Assembly (NCBI GenBank): GCA_900539455.1
Contig: UQCD01000007.1
Coordinates: 29,459-93,458 of the forward strand
DNA from: an uncultured Eubacteriales bacterium
GTDB lineage: Bacteria; Bacillota; Clostridia; Lachnospirales; Lachnospiraceae
Direction of reading: 5' to 3'
Length of the DNA: 64,000 nucleotides
Positions 36,667 to 45,960 of the stretch are shown piece by piece. The number at the start of each line of letters is the position of its first letter. The first letter of the stretch is position 1. The translations under genes and the position numbers were made by a program. The notes below the pieces were generated by a model. That model worked only from the letters and a program-made list of their open reading frames with translations, did not search any database and was not told where the DNA came from.

Positions 36667-36963
36667 TTACTTTAATACTTTAGATTTAATTTTGTCCATT
36701 CTGTCTACAAATACAAGAATTTCAGCTACTACACTATATAACTCAGGAGGAATGGCGTCGCCTAATTCCAGTTTTGATAATGTATTAGCCAGTTTTTTGT
36801 CCTCGTATAGGGGAACATCATTTTCCTTTGCCTTGTCTATTATTTTTTCGGCTACTAAGCCCTGTCCGGAGGCAATAACAGTTGGTGCCAAATCCTTTGG
36901 ATTGTAGGCTAATGCTACAGCCACCTTTTTATCATCAGATTTTTTCTTATATAAATTTCCCAT
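36667..36963 (-). CDS. FlhB C-terminal-like protein (FlhX/YlqH type)
   Basis: A 98-residue protein matching only the cytoplasmic domain of the export-switch protein FlhB (VAVALAYNPKDLAPTVIASG, PLYEDKKLANTL, LGDAIPPELYSVVAEIL). The NPTH self-cleavage motif is changed to NPKD, so no processing is expected. In Bacillus the equivalent ylqH also follows rnhB and a FliK-like gene. It may tune flagellar export or have another role. Confidence 0.88.
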   Translation of the reverse strand: MGNLYKKKSDDKKVAVALAYNPKDLAPTVIASGQGLVAEKIIDKAKENDVPLYEDKKLANTLSKLELGDAIPPELYSVVAEILVFVDRMDKIKSKVLK

Positions 36964-36974
36964 ATTTTCACCTT

Positions 36975-38624
36975 CTATGCCCTTACATCAAACGAAAATC
37001 TTTTTATTGACATTTTAGGTCTATCAATTTCTAATACCTTCTCAAATGGATTTTCTTCTTCTGTGGTTTTCTCTGTTTTTACATTAATAGATACATTATA
37101 GCCTGCTAAGGTAAGCCTTTCCTTAAGCTCTGATAAATGCTCCTCAACTATTTTGGCTGATAAATCATCAGCTAAAGAAAAGTTGGTGCTTAATCGCTCA
37201 TTTTCCAGCTTTATATCGACATCGGTAGCACCTAAATTGTCCATATCCAAGTGCATAAAAGCAGTTAGCACCTCCTTATCAGCCAGCTTTCCGTGATTTT
37301 TATTATATACATATAAATCACCATGGTTAGTGCTTTCACTAAATTTTAAAGGAAGCTGTACATAAGATGCCATTTGATTAATTTCATTCATAAAGGACAA
37401 ATTCTGCTTTAAACCATTGGTCTTTTCTAATAAATTAGCAGCCTCCTTAGGATAATTTTTAAAGTCAGCCTCTAATTGCCTGATTTTGTTTTCCAGCTTT
37501 TCGTATAAGGTCTTTATATTATCCTTAAACTCCTCTCCATTGCTGTTAAGCTTATTAACATCTATGCTAAATTCCTTAAGTATACCTGCTTTTATGTATT
37601 TTAAAACCTTTTCATTTTTTAATAATGCAGAAAACTGATTATCATTTAAATCATTAGACAGCTTTAAAAGAAATTCCTTGTTTGGAATATTATTTCCATT
37701 AAGAGCTGTATTTTCCAACAGCTCATTAGCCGAAGTTTCTGCGGCACTATTATCTACGCCTACGGAGTTATCCGTAACAGCTTCATTTGATAAATCTACG
37801 CCTATGGAGTTATCCGTAACAACTTCATTTGATAAGCTCTTGTCTGGCAGTACAATACCAGCTTTATCATTTATAAACTTAAAAATATTTTCGTCTGCTG
37901 CTATATCAATATTGCCCTGTACTTCAACAAAATCTGGTAAATTATTTATAATTTCATTAAAAATGTTTTTTGCAGCAGAGGCATCCTTTTGTGATACTGA
38001 ATCAAGAGCCTTAGGTATATCATCAACAATCGAGGATAATTCATAATTTAATCTATGCTCATAGTTTATATATTTTTCATAGCCTGCAATATTTGTTTCG
38101 TTAAGTGGTATTTCGTGTCTAACAAGATTTACAATAGTTTTGGGATTACTTTTTTCAAACATACTAATATTTTTGTACATCTCATTTACTGAATTTGCAT
38201 CTATAGGCATTTCATTTCGCATCATTTCGGATATCATATTCATATTATCTTCAGTAACGGGAATATTAGCACTTTTAAGAGCCATGATTAATGGATTTGT
38301 ATGACTATTATCAACATTTAAGGCTTTTATAAGAATTTGATCACCAGTATTATCCTTAATCATAAATCTAATATAATCACCAATATTTAGATTAGAATTG
38401 TCACCAGCCTTTGCAGTAATAGTCTGGTTTCCATCTAATAGAATTTTAATAAAGGAGTTTCGTACATCAATTATATCCCCTGAAAATACAGTCCCTTTTT
38501 CCATATTTGCAAGCATAGAAGAACTAACGGCTCGTGTTACAGGAACATTTCCTGCCATACTGCCATTATTTACAATTCTGCCACCTGTGGCTTGATTTTG
38601 TGAACTGATATTTCTTATTTCCAT
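36975..38624 (-). CDS. FliK-like hook-length-control family protein
   Basis: A 549-residue protein. The C-terminal part (about residues 420-520: SYVQLPLKF, FMHLDMDNLGATDVDIKLENERLSTNF, HLSELKERLTLAGYNVSINVK) has the pattern of the flagellar hook-length control (Flg_hook) domain. The N-terminal half has a beta-rich piece (VFSGDIIDVRNSFIKILLDGNQTITAKAG split) and long Asn/Asp/Glu-rich helices. It holds a 14-residue tandem repeat (see 37753-37836). Equivalent position to ylqG of Bacillus. Confidence 0.72.
   Translation of the reverse strand: MEIRNISSQNQATGGRIVNNGSMAGNVPVTRAVSSSMLANMEKGTVFSGDIIDVRNSFIKILLDGNQTITAKAGDNSNLNIGDYIRFMIKDNTGDQILIKALNVDNSHTNPLIMALKSANIPVTEDNMNMISEMMRNEMPIDANSVNEMYKNISMFEKSNPKTIVNLVRHEIPLNETNIAGYEKYINYEHRLNYELSSIVDDIPKALDSVSQKDASAAKNIFNEIINNLPDFVEVQGNIDIAADENIFKFINDKAGIVLPDKSLSNEVVTDNSIGVDLSNEAVTDNSVGVDNSAAETSANELLENTALNGNNIPNKEFLLKLSNDLNDNQFSALLKNEKVLKYIKAGILKEFSIDVNKLNSNGEEFKDNIKTLYEKLENKIRQLEADFKNYPKEAANLLEKTNGLKQNLSFMNEINQMASYVQLPLKFSESTNHGDLYVYNKNHGKLADKEVLTAFMHLDMDNLGATDVDIKLENERLSTNFSLADDLSAKIVEEHLSELKERLTLAGYNVSINVKTEKTTEEENPFEKVLEIDRPKMSIKRFSFDVRA
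37753..37836 (-). repeat. 42-bp in-frame tandem duplication
   Basis: Two 42-bp copies, 37753-37794 and 37795-37836, differ at only a few bases and encode two successive units of the type SNEAVTDNSVGVD within the FliK-like protein. Near identity suggests a recent duplication. Confidence 0.85.
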
Positions 38625-38647
38625 ACCCTGTTGCCTTTCAACTTGCT

Positions 38648-39412
38648 TTAGTTATTACCTAAAAAATTTTTAATAAATGTTTCTCTATGTATTGGACATG
38701 GTCCATATTTTTTCAACGCTTCAATATGCTTTTTGCTGCCATAGCCTTTGTTATTGATAAAATCATATTCGGGATATAGCTTGTCATATTCAAGCATAAG
38801 TCTATCTCTTGTGACCTTGGCAATAATACTTGCGCTCGCAATAGTAATGCTTTTTGAATCACCTTTTATAATGGGTATTTGTTTAACATCAATATCTGGT
38901 ATTGTAACTGCATCATTAAGTATTATATTGGGTTTAACCTTTAAATTATTGACAGATTGCTGCATTGCTTTATAAGTAGCCTGCAAAATATTTATGTCAT
39001 CAATTACCTTATTGTTTTCCATTCCAATACTGACAGCAACAGCTTTTTCCATTATAATATTGTATAATTCTTCTCTTTTTTCAGCAGATAATTTTTTAGA
39101 GTCATTTACATATAAAATACGAGCACCCTTTGGAAGAATAACTGCGCAGGTAACAACAGGTCCTGCTAATGGCCCTCTGCCCACCTCATCAATACCCGCA
39201 ATATATCCATATTCATTGTACTTTTCCTCATATATACGCATATTTTCTATTCGCTGCTGTTCCTGAAGAAACTTTTTATATCTAAGCTCCTGTTTTTCAA
39301 TTAACTTTTTTATACCTTTTCTTGTATCAGCACTATAATTTCCAATGACCTCTGGTAGTTTTTCTACATCTGTGTTTTCTAATATTTCTTTAATTTCATT
39401 AAATGTAACCAT
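38648..39412 (-). CDS. rnhB: Ribonuclease HII
   Basis: A 254-residue RNase HII removing RNA from RNA-DNA hybrids. The catalytic motif is GIDEVGRGPLAGPVV, with further acidic residues in VNDSKKLS and the SIIAKVTRDRLM stretch. It carries the roughly 70-residue N-terminal extension known from Bacillus RnhB. Start at 39412 follows GGAG by six bases; Met 39424 is possible but lacks a site. Confidence 0.94.
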   Translation of the reverse strand: MVTFNEIKEILENTDVEKLPEVIGNYSADTRKGIKKLIEKQELRYKKFLQEQQRIENMRIYEEKYNEYGYIAGIDEVGRGPLAGPVVTCAVILPKGARILYVNDSKKLSAEKREELYNIIMEKAVAVSIGMENNKVIDDINILQATYKAMQQSVNNLKVKPNIILNDAVTIPDIDVKQIPIIKGDSKSITIASASIIAKVTRDRLMLEYDKLYPEYDFINNKGYGSKKHIEALKKYGPCPIHRETFIKNFLGNN

Positions 39413-39436
39413 ATTTTTCTCCATAACTAAAAGTAT

Positions 39437-39997
39437 TTATTGATTTTCAAGTGAACCTATACTGTTAAAGGGCCATATTCTAAATACAGCAATTCCTGTA
39501 ATAGTGTCCTGCTTTATGACACCTATTTCATCATTACGGCTATCCTCGCTTACATCTCTGTTATCACCAATGACAAAATATTCATCATATGCCAAAGAAA
39601 CAGCTTTAACATCTGAATATTTATTTTCTGACTTATCATCATAATACCCATAATATTCATCAAGCTTTTCATCATTTATGTAAATAATGTTGTCTTTGAT
39701 TTCTATTTTGTCCCCAGGCATTCCAATAACTCTCTTTATAACATTTGTTTTGGTGTTATATTTGTAAGGAAACATAATAATATCAAATCGTTCAATTTTT
39801 TGATATTTCCCATTTATTGGTTTAATTAAAAGTATATCACCTTCGTTAAGTGCCGGATACATAGAATCACCTACAACAACTGTTGGCGTATAAATGAAAG
39901 TAATAAATACAAGCACAACACCTGTAATAAATAATATAAATAATATAATTTTAAGTAATTCTTTGTATTTTCTAATAAAATCAAGTATCTTTTTCAT
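39437..39997 (-). CDS. lepB: Signal peptidase I (first copy)
   Basis: A 186-residue type I signal peptidase. One transmembrane helix at about residues 16-36; catalytic S45 (GDSMYPAL) and K88 (IKRVIGMPGD); box E GDNRDVSEDSRN. It removes signal peptides from secreted proteins. It lies 8 bp after rbgA; a second copy sits on the other side of rbgA at 40906. Confidence 0.93.
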   Translation of the reverse strand: MKKILDFIRKYKELLKIILFILFITGVVLVFITFIYTPTVVVGDSMYPALNEGDILLIKPINGKYQKIERFDIIMFPYKYNTKTNVIKRVIGMPGDKIEIKDNIIYINDEKLDEYYGYYDDKSENKYSDVKAVSLAYDEYFVIGDNRDVSEDSRNDEIGVIKQDTITGIAVFRIWPFNSIGSLENQ

Positions 39998-40005
39998 GTT
40001 ATATT

Positions 40006-40851
40006 TTATGGAAACTCTAATGTAATTCGTCCAAGCCTTCCGTTCCTATAGTCATCAATTATAATATTTGAAGTTTTTTCATAATCAATTTCGTCCCCTT
40101 TAATTTTACAGCCTCTTTTAACAGCAATCTTTTCCAGAATGTTTAAGGCCTTATCCTCTGGCAGAATTTCAATACCATATCTTTCTGGTAATACCTGTGG
40201 GTATTTTCCCTTTAAAAAGTCTAAAAAATGCAAAGAAAGCTCACTTATGTTAAGTATATCATCATTAATAGAACCTGCAACAGCTAAATTGATGCCAACC
40301 CTTTCATCCTCAAACTTAGGCCACAATATTCCCGGTGTATCAAGCAGCTCTAAATTTTTGTTCAGCTTAATCCATTGCTTTCCTTTTGTAACACCTGGTC
40401 TGTTTCCGGTTTTGGCACAGGCCTTTCCTGCATAGGAATTAATAAAGGTAGATTTTCCTACATTTGGAATACCTACAACCATTGCTCTGACAGGACGGTT
40501 TAATATGCCTCTTTTTCTATCCCGTTCTATTTTTTCTTTGCAGGCCTCTGCAATAACATTATTTATATTCTTAATGCCAGTGCCTTTTTTAGAATTTATC
40601 TCTAAAACAAAAAAACCTTTATTTTTAAAATAATCTCCCCAGCCTTTATTGTATCGTTCATCAGCTAAGTCTGATTTGTTAAGAAGAATTAATCTTGACT
40701 TATTAGCTGCTAACTTGTCTACTTCAGGATTTCTGCTGCTAAGGGGTAATCTTGCATCAACCAGCTCAATTACTAAATCAACCAGCTTTATATCCTCCTG
40801 CATTTGTCTTATCGCTTTGGTCATATGACCTGGATACCATTGAATGTTCAT
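40006..40851 (-). CDS. rbgA: Ribosome biogenesis GTPase RbgA (YlqF)
   Basis: A 281-residue circularly permuted GTPase needed for late 50S assembly. G4 (NKSDLA) comes before G1 (GIPNVGKSTF), then DTPGIL; the N-terminus IQWYPGHMTKAIRQM is diagnostic. It starts after CGGAG-like sequence. The neighbourhood rplS-lepB-rbgA-rnhB is conserved in Firmicutes. Confidence 0.95.
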   Translation of the reverse strand: MNIQWYPGHMTKAIRQMQEDIKLVDLVIELVDARLPLSSRNPEVDKLAANKSRLILLNKSDLADERYNKGWGDYFKNKGFFVLEINSKKGTGIKNINNVIAEACKEKIERDRKRGILNRPVRAMVVGIPNVGKSTFINSYAGKACAKTGNRPGVTKGKQWIKLNKNLELLDTPGILWPKFEDERVGINLAVAGSINDDILNISELSLHFLDFLKGKYPQVLPERYGIEILPEDKALNILEKIAVKRGCKIKGDEIDYEKTSNIIIDDYRNGRLGRITLEFP

Positions 40852-40867
40852 TATATTTTCTCCTCGG

Positions 40868-40896
40868 AGTTATATTAATCAAAGTTATATTAATCA
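40868..40896. repeat. Short direct repeat between lepB and rbgA
   Basis: AGTTATATTAATCA occurs at 40868-40881 and again at 40883-40896, a 15-bp period, in the gap between the second signal peptidase gene and rbgA. Role unknown; may be slippage. Confidence 0.6.
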
Positions 40897-40905
40897 GAGA
40901 TATTT

Positions 40906-41451
40906 TTAATCTGCAAATCCTAATCTATTAAAAGGTGAGGCAATAAACCATACTTTTCCAATAATCTGGCTATATTTTACATTTCCCACATAGGAAAATC
41001 TTGAATCCTCACTCACATTTCTATTATCACCCATCACAAAATATTCATCCGGGCCTATCTCAATTTCTTCGCCTGCATAGCCACTTTCGTAGCTGTCACT
41101 AAAATAAATATCCTTTAATTCTTCTCCATTAATATATATCTTACTATCTGTTATTTTTATTTTTTCACCAGGAAGCCCTATTATGCGCTTTATTCCTGTA
41201 TTGTTTTCAGTTTCGTATACGATTATATCAAATCTTTCTGGCTTACCTAATTCATAAGCCATTTTATTTATTAAAACTTCTTCTCCATTTGTAAATTCCG
41301 GAGACATTGAATTTCCAACTACTGTAGACTTGCCGCCAAAAAAGTATATTACAAAAAAAGCTAATACTACTACAGTAACAATGTCCATTGCAAATTTTAA
41401 AATACAATCTATAAATATATTTTTATCTGGTAATGGATTAAAATATCCCAT
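40906..41451 (-). CDS. lepB: Signal peptidase I (second copy)
   Basis: A 181-residue signal peptidase I with a helix at about residues 21-39, catalytic S48 (VVGNSMSPEF) and K88 (GIKRIIGLPGE), and GDNRNVSEDSRF. It is clearly diverged from the copy at 39437, so this is not a recent duplication. Start at 41451 follows GAAAGGA; the Met five codons upstream overlaps it. Confidence 0.93.
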   Translation of the reverse strand: MGYFNPLPDKNIFIDCILKFAMDIVTVVVLAFFVIYFFGGKSTVVGNSMSPEFTNGEEVLINKMAYELGKPERFDIIVYETENNTGIKRIIGLPGEKIKITDSKIYINGEELKDIYFSDSYESGYAGEEIEIGPDEYFVMGDNRNVSEDSRFSYVGNVKYSQIIGKVWFIASPFNRLGFAD

Positions 41452-41527
41452 ATTTTTTCCTTTCAAAACACCTATATATCTAGAAAGGACAAATACCTAT
41501 CCAGGTACTTGTCCTAATCTGCATAAA

Positions 41528-41875
41528 CTATTTAACTAATTCTTTAACCTTAGCTGCCTTACCAACTCTATCTCTTAAGTAGTTAAGCTTAGCTCTTCTA
41601 ACCTTACCAAGTCTAACAACTTCAATCTTCTCGATTGTTGGTGAATGTAATGGCCAAGTTTTTTCAACACCAATACCATTAGAATTCTTTCTAACTGTAA
41701 ATGTTTCTCTTGAGCTTCCGCCCTGTCTTTTAAGCACAATACCTTCAAAAACCTGAACTCTTTCACGGTTTCCTTCTTTAATCTTAGCATAAACCTTAAC
41801 TGTATCACCTACATTAAAATCTGCTACATTTTCCTTAAGCTGTGCTGCTTCGATGTTTTTAATAATTTCGTTCAT
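41528..41875 (-). CDS. rplS: 50S ribosomal protein L19
   Basis: A 115-residue L19 with [31 protein letters not shown] and the terminal [18 protein letters not shown], full length. AGGAGG lies before the ATG. It has its own promoter and leader downstream of trmD. Confidence 0.97.
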   Translation of the reverse strand: MNEIIKNIEAAQLKENVADFNVGDTVKVYAKIKEGNRERVQVFEGIVLKRQGGSSRETFTVRKNSNGIGVEKTWPLHSPTIEKIEVVRLGKVRRAKLNYLRDRVGKAAKVKELVK

Positions 41876-41900
41876 TTAATGAACCTCCTAATATATACTC

Positions 41901-41954
41901 GATGTTCTATAATATTCACCTAGAAAACTATTCCTATCATACCAGAGGAACATC
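41901..41954 (-). ncRNA. Ribosomal protein L19 leader
   Basis: The 5' UTR of rplS is closed by a 7-bp stem, GATGTTC with GAACATC (41948-41954 and 41901-41907 on the reverse strand). The interior has CTCTGGTATGATAGG and TCTAGGTGAA blocks that resemble the Firmicute L19 leader. Such leaders provide feedback by L19. Call rests on position and memory of the motif. Confidence 0.65.
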
Positions 41955-41975
41955 TAATTTTATTACAACTTCCAC

Positions 41976-42004
41976 AGTTTAACATATTTTAGTTGTATTT
42001 GCAA
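41976..42004 (-). promoter_or_regulatory. Promoter of rplS
   Basis: Reverse strand TTGCAA (41999-42004), 17 bp, TAAACT (41976-41981), giving a start just before the L19 leader. The remaining gap to trmD (42005-42137) shows nothing else clear. Confidence 0.6.
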
Positions 42005-42137
42005 TAGTGTATCTATATTTTTATTTGTATTTTTAACATTTTTTAAGCTGTTTCTACAGTATCCTATTGTAATTATTATATTTATAAAAGGTAAAGTAAT
42101 AACTTGTTTCATAGCAGCTAGTTTTATATTAGATTTA

Positions 42138-42821
42138 TTAGTCGTTAAGTAAGTCTGGTCTTCTTTCCTTTGTTCTTTCAACTGATTTCTCCATTCGCCA
42201 CTTTTCTATATTTTTGTGATGTCCGCTTAGCAAAACATCCGGAACTTTTTTATCCATAAATACAACCGGTCTTGTATATTGAGGGTATTCTAAAAGGTTG
42301 GTTGTAAAGCTTTCTGTTTCTGCGGAATCTTTATTGTTAAGAACACCTTTTATATTTCTTGAAATTGAATCTATCATAACCATTGCTGGTAATTCGCCAC
42401 CAGTTAAAACATAATCTCCTATGGAAACATTATCTGTAACTATAAGTTCAATTACTCTTTCGTCAACACCCTCATAATGTCCACATAAAAAAATTATGTC
42501 ATCCTCCTTTGCAAGTTCCCTGCTCATTTGCTGATTAAACACACTGCCTGTAGGAGTTAAAAAAACAACTCTTGGCTTTTTAATATTATTTTTTTTAACA
42601 ATGTCCATATAGCAATCATATATTGGCTGTGCCTGCATTACCATACCTGCACCACCACCATAGGGATAATCATCTACATGGCCATGCTTATCTGTGGTAT
42701 ATTCCCTTATATCCACACAATTTAGATTGATTAAGCCCTCTTTTATGGCTCTGCCGGTTATGCTGGTGTTTAATCCGTCCTCTATCATTTTAGGAAATAA
42801 TGTCATTACATGAAAATTCAT
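42138..42821 (-). CDS. trmD: tRNA (guanine37-N1)-methyltransferase TrmD
   Basis: A 227-residue SPOUT methyltransferase that methylates G37 of tRNAs. The N-terminal MTLFPKMIEDG, YPYGGGAGMVMQAQPIYD and the trefoil-knot stretch SIGDYVLTGGELPAMVMID are diagnostic. Its ATG overlaps the rimM stop (TAATG), showing coupling, so the longer open frame upstream is not used. Confidence 0.96.
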   Translation of the reverse strand: MNFHVMTLFPKMIEDGLNTSITGRAIKEGLINLNCVDIREYTTDKHGHVDDYPYGGGAGMVMQAQPIYDCYMDIVKKNNIKKPRVVFLTPTGSVFNQQMSRELAKEDDIIFLCGHYEGVDERVIELIVTDNVSIGDYVLTGGELPAMVMIDSISRNIKGVLNNKDSAETESFTTNLLEYPQYTRPVVFMDKKVPDVLLSGHHKNIEKWRMEKSVERTKERRPDLLND

Positions 42822-43330
42822 TAGTCCATCAACCCTTCTAAAATATGCACTTTTATAAAACCTTCTTCTATATTTACTTCTAATATACATTCATCTATAT
42901 TTGGAAGTAATAATTCCTTGCCGTCATTTAATTTGACTACATATACATCATTTGCACCAGTCTGCATAACATCGTATAATGTACCAATTTTATCTCCAGC
43001 CTCGTCAATTACTGAAAGGTCAATTAAATCAGCAATATAATATTCATTTTCCTCAAGGGGAACAGCATTCTCTCTGGATACCAGTAAATCCATTCCCTTG
43101 TATTTTTCTATATCATTTATATTGTCTATACCTTCAAATTTCAGTATAGCCATATTTTTAAAGAACTTACAGCTTGTTACCTTAAGCTCTGTTTTTTCTT
43201 TTTTTGTGTCCAGATAAACTTTTTTTAGCTTTTTAAATCTATTAATATCATCGGTAGTTGGGTATACCTTTACTTCACCTCTTATACCATGTGTATTAGC
43301 AATAACTCCAACTCTGAAAAAATCTTCCAT
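42821..43330 (-). CDS. rimM: Ribosome maturation factor RimM
   Basis: A 169-residue 30S maturation factor with the N-terminal RimM barrel ([18 protein letters not shown]) and the PRC-barrel at about residues 95-169 ([33 protein letters not shown]). It stands between khpA and trmD as in many Firmicutes. Confidence 0.95.
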   Translation of the reverse strand: MEDFFRVGVIANTHGIRGEVKVYPTTDDINRFKKLKKVYLDTKKEKTELKVTSCKFFKNMAILKFEGIDNINDIEKYKGMDLLVSRENAVPLEENEYYIADLIDLSVIDEAGDKIGTLYDVMQTGANDVYVVKLNDGKELLLPNIDECILEVNIEEGFIKVHILEGLMD

Positions 43331-43403
43331 ATACTAAAAATTTCCTTCCAATATATTTCTATAACTTTATTTTGATAATAAACTAATCTTTAAATTAAGA
43401 AAA

Positions 43404-43430
43404 GGGCGATAAAATCGCCCACTTTCTTGT
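43404..43430 (-). terminator. Attenuator/terminator between khpA and rimM
   Basis: GGGCGAT (43404-43410) and ATCGCCC (43414-43420) form a 7-bp GC-rich stem. On the reverse strand it is followed by TTTTCTTAATTT. It would end part of the rpsP-khpA transcripts before rimM. Confidence 0.75.
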
Positions 43431-43435
43431 TAAAT

Positions 43436-43666
43436 TTACTGCAAAATATCTACAATAACTTTCTTTTCTTCTTTTGAAGCAGCAGCTTTTACAACTGAAC
43501 GAATTGATTTTGCAATGCGTCCCTGTTTTCCTATAACCTTGCCCATATCTTCAGGAGCAACCTTAAGTTCAACAATAATTGCCTTTTCTTCTTCTCTTTC
43601 AGTAACAACTACTTCATCTGGTAAATCAACTAGTGCTTTTGCAATTACTTCAACTAATTCTTTCAT
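43436..43666 (-). CDS. khpA: KH-domain RNA-binding protein KhpA
   Basis: A 76-residue single KH domain with the GxxG loop in GKVIGKQGRIAKSIR. KhpA partners with KhpB/EloR in RNA binding linked to cell elongation in Gram-positives. The order rpsP-khpA-rimM-trmD is conserved. Confidence 0.94.
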   Translation of the reverse strand: MKELVEVIAKALVDLPDEVVVTEREEEKAIIVELKVAPEDMGKVIGKQGRIAKSIRSVVKAAASKEEKKVIVDILQ

Positions 43667-43713
43667 AAATGCACCTCATAGGTATGCTAAAAGCATACAA
43701 CCTTGTGATATGA

Positions 43714-43959
43714 TTATTTTTCAATACCAGCCTGCTTTAATAATTTTGCAACTACTTCTGTTGGCTGAGCACCATTAGCTAACCACTTCTTTGCTAATTC
43801 TTCATCAACTACAACATTGCTTGGCTCTACAGTTGGGTCATATGTTCCGATTTCCTCGATGAACTTTCCATCTCTTGGTGATCTAGAATCTGCAACGATA
43901 ATTCTATAAAAAGGTGCTTTCTTCTGTCCCATTCTTCTTAATCTCATTTTAACTGCCAT
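43714..43959 (-). CDS. rpsP: 30S ribosomal protein S16
   Basis: An 81-residue S16 beginning [20 protein letters not shown] and containing [16 protein letters not shown]. Full length. AGGAGG is upstream of the ATG; it follows ffh by about 40 bp. Confidence 0.97.
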   Translation of the reverse strand: MAVKMRLRRMGQKKAPFYRIIVADSRSPRDGKFIEEIGTYDPTVEPSNVVVDEELAKKWLANGAQPTEVVAKLLKQAGIEK

Positions 43960-44000
43960 GATAAATTGCCTCCTAAAATAAATGCTAAATAATATATATG

Positions 44001-45347
44001 TTAAAATGGGAGCTTAAATCTGCCCATTTTACCACCGCGTTTTTTGCCTCCCATAAGTCCTGGGAATTGCTTCATCATTTTTCTTGCCTGTTCAAAATTT
44101 TTGACAAGTCTGTTTACCTCTGCAATATCTACACCTGCGCCCTTTGCTATTCTGTTCTTTCTTGACGGATTGAGAATTTGTGGGTTGCTTCTTTCCTTTG
44201 GTGTCATTGAATAGATAATAGCTTCTATTCTGCCAAGTGACTTTTCATCTGGCAAATCAACACCTTTAAGATTTCCCATACCAGGCATCATATTAAGTAT
44301 ATCTGACAAGCCACCCATTTGTTTGATTTGTCCCATATATACCAGATAATCATCGAAACCGAATTCTGCTTTTTTAAGCTTTCTTTCCATTTCCTTTGCC
44401 TGATCCTCGTCAACTGCCGCCTGTGCCTTTTCTATAAGAGTAAGCACATCACCCATACCAAGTATTCTTGATGCCATACGGTCTGGATAAAACTGCTCTA
44501 AATCTGAAAGCTTTTCACCCATACCTACATACAAAATAGGCTTTCCTGTAACTGCTCTAATTGAAAGTGCAGCACCACCTCTTGTATCACCATCAAGCTT
44601 TGTAAGGATTACTCCGTCAATACCGATTTTCTCCTCGAAGGATGATGCGACATTAACTGCATCCTGACCGGTCATTGCATCAACAACTAATACTGTCTGG
44701 GTAACATTAACTGTTTCTTTGATTTCAACCAGCTCGTTCATCATATCTTCATCTACATGAAGTCGTCCAGCAGTATCAAGTATGACAACATTTTGTCCGT
44801 TTTTTGAGGCGTGCTCAATAGCTGCCTTTGCAATGTTTGCAGGCTTATGACCTGTACCCATTGAGAAAACCGGAACACCCTGCTTTTCGCCATTGATTTT
44901 TAACTGCTCAATAGCAGCCGGTCTGTATACATCACATGCAACTAAAAGTGGCTTTTTGCCTTTTGCTTTAAGCTTTCCTGCAATCTTTGCTGTGGTAGTT
45001 GTTTTACCAGCACCCTGCAGACCCATCATCATAATGACTGTCATTTCGATTCCTGGTCTAATATCAAGCTCAGTTGTTTCTGAGCCCATAAGCTTGACCA
45101 TTTCTTCGTTTACTATTTTTATTACCATCTGTCCAGGGGTAAGTGAAGTCATCACATCTGCACCAACTGCCCTTTCTGTAACAGAATTGATAAACTGTTT
45201 TACAACCTTAAAGCTAACATCAGCTTCAAGTAATGCCATCTTAACTTCCTTTAAAGCTGTTTTTACATCACTTTCAGTAAGACGACCCTTTCCTCTGAGG
45301 TTTTTAAATATATTTTGTAATTTGTCTGATAGGCTTTCAAATGCCAT
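44001..45347 (-). CDS. ffh: Signal recognition particle protein Ffh (SRP54)
   Basis: A 448-residue SRP GTPase. N domain (residues about 1-85), G domain with [28 protein letters not shown] and [14 protein letters not shown], and a Met-rich M domain from about residue 320 ([21 protein letters not shown]) that binds 4.5S RNA and signal sequences. The RNA gene itself is not in the window. AGGAGG precedes the ATG; ylxM ends 11 bp upstream. Confidence 0.97.
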   Translation of the reverse strand: MAFESLSDKLQNIFKNLRGKGRLTESDVKTALKEVKMALLEADVSFKVVKQFINSVTERAVGADVMTSLTPGQMVIKIVNEEMVKLMGSETTELDIRPGIEMTVIMMMGLQGAGKTTTTAKIAGKLKAKGKKPLLVACDVYRPAAIEQLKINGEKQGVPVFSMGTGHKPANIAKAAIEHASKNGQNVVILDTAGRLHVDEDMMNELVEIKETVNVTQTVLVVDAMTGQDAVNVASSFEEKIGIDGVILTKLDGDTRGGAALSIRAVTGKPILYVGMGEKLSDLEQFYPDRMASRILGMGDVLTLIEKAQAAVDEDQAKEMERKLKKAEFGFDDYLVYMGQIKQMGGLSDILNMMPGMGNLKGVDLPDEKSLGRIEAIIYSMTPKERSNPQILNPSRKNRIAKGAGVDIAEVNRLVKNFEQARKMMKQFPGLMGGKKRGGKMGRFKLPF

Positions 45348-45358
45348 GTAAAAACCTC

Positions 45359-45715
45359 CTATAACTCTTCTATTATTTTGTTGGAAATTTCATTTATTCT
45401 GTTTATGAGTACCATTTCTTCCTTTGAGGTTTCAATAGAAGAAAATTCCTTTGTAATAGAATGAATTTCTTTAACTAACTGTTTGGTTTCAAGAAACTTG
45501 CTCATAAGTTTTAGTTTTGCTTCATATGTTTCAAGTATGTTGTCACATCTTTTTATTATTTCATGGACACTTTGTCTTGAAACTCCCTTGATAGCAGCTA
45601 TTTCACTAATACCAATGTCATTTAAAACATAATCCTCATAAATACTTTTCTGGTGTTCATTAAGCAGCTCACCATAAAAATCATATAGCAATGATTGTCT
45701 TAAAATCTTTTCCAT
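45359..45715 (-). CDS. ylxM: YlxM family helix-turn-helix protein
   Basis: A 118-residue sigma-70-region-4-like HTH protein (UPF0122). LYDFYGELLNEHQKSIYEDYV and the HTH ISEIAAIKGVSRQSVHEIIKR are family hallmarks. It stimulates SRP GTPases in some species and always precedes ffh. Its start follows AGGAGA. Confidence 0.95.
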   Translation of the reverse strand: MEKILRQSLLYDFYGELLNEHQKSIYEDYVLNDIGISEIAAIKGVSRQSVHEIIKRCDNILETYEAKLKLMSKFLETKQLVKEIHSITKEFSSIETSKEEMVLINRINEISNKIIEEL

Positions 45716-45742
45716 AACATTCTCCTATTACACACCTTAGGT

Positions 45743-45771
45743 ATAATAACCTAAAACAAAAGGTATGTCAA
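45743..45771 (-). promoter_or_regulatory. Promoter of the ylxM-ffh operon
   Basis: Reverse strand TTGACA (45766-45771), 17 bp, TATTAT (45743-45748). The -10 lies in a 14-bp near-palindrome AGGTATAATAACCT, which may be an operator. Confidence 0.8.
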
Positions 45772-45814
45772 GTGTTTTTTCTTGACAAGTTATCAACCTT
45801 TCTTTTGAATAACT

Positions 45815-45917
45815 TATGAAAGATAATGTAAAAATGTCAGGCAATGTTTAGCATCATATTCTATAAATATAAATGCGAGTTTTGCCTGACATTGTTTAAA
45901 ATCAACTATCTTTCATA
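45815..45917. repeat. Nested inverted repeats between ilvA and ylxM
   Basis: Outer arms TATGAAAGATA (45815-45825) and TATCTTTCATA (45907-45917) and inner arms AATGTCAGGCAA (45833-45844) and TTGCCTGACATT (45882-45893) are perfectly complementary and nest around an AT-rich core. Together they can fold a stem of over 20 bp. It may be a terminator complex, a small RNA or a remnant mobile repeat. Confidence 0.75.
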
Positions 45918-45960
45918 CTTTCTATTAGAATAACTTGAAAGCTCGGACTAATGTATTGCT

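Noticed and set aside
40868..40896. CRISPR-like short repeats
   Set aside because: Only two copies of 14 bp without spacers; no cas genes anywhere in the window.
41963..42181. 72-codon reverse frame between trmD and rplS
   Set aside because: It overlaps the 3' end of trmD and the rplS promoter; no binding site and no recognisable content.
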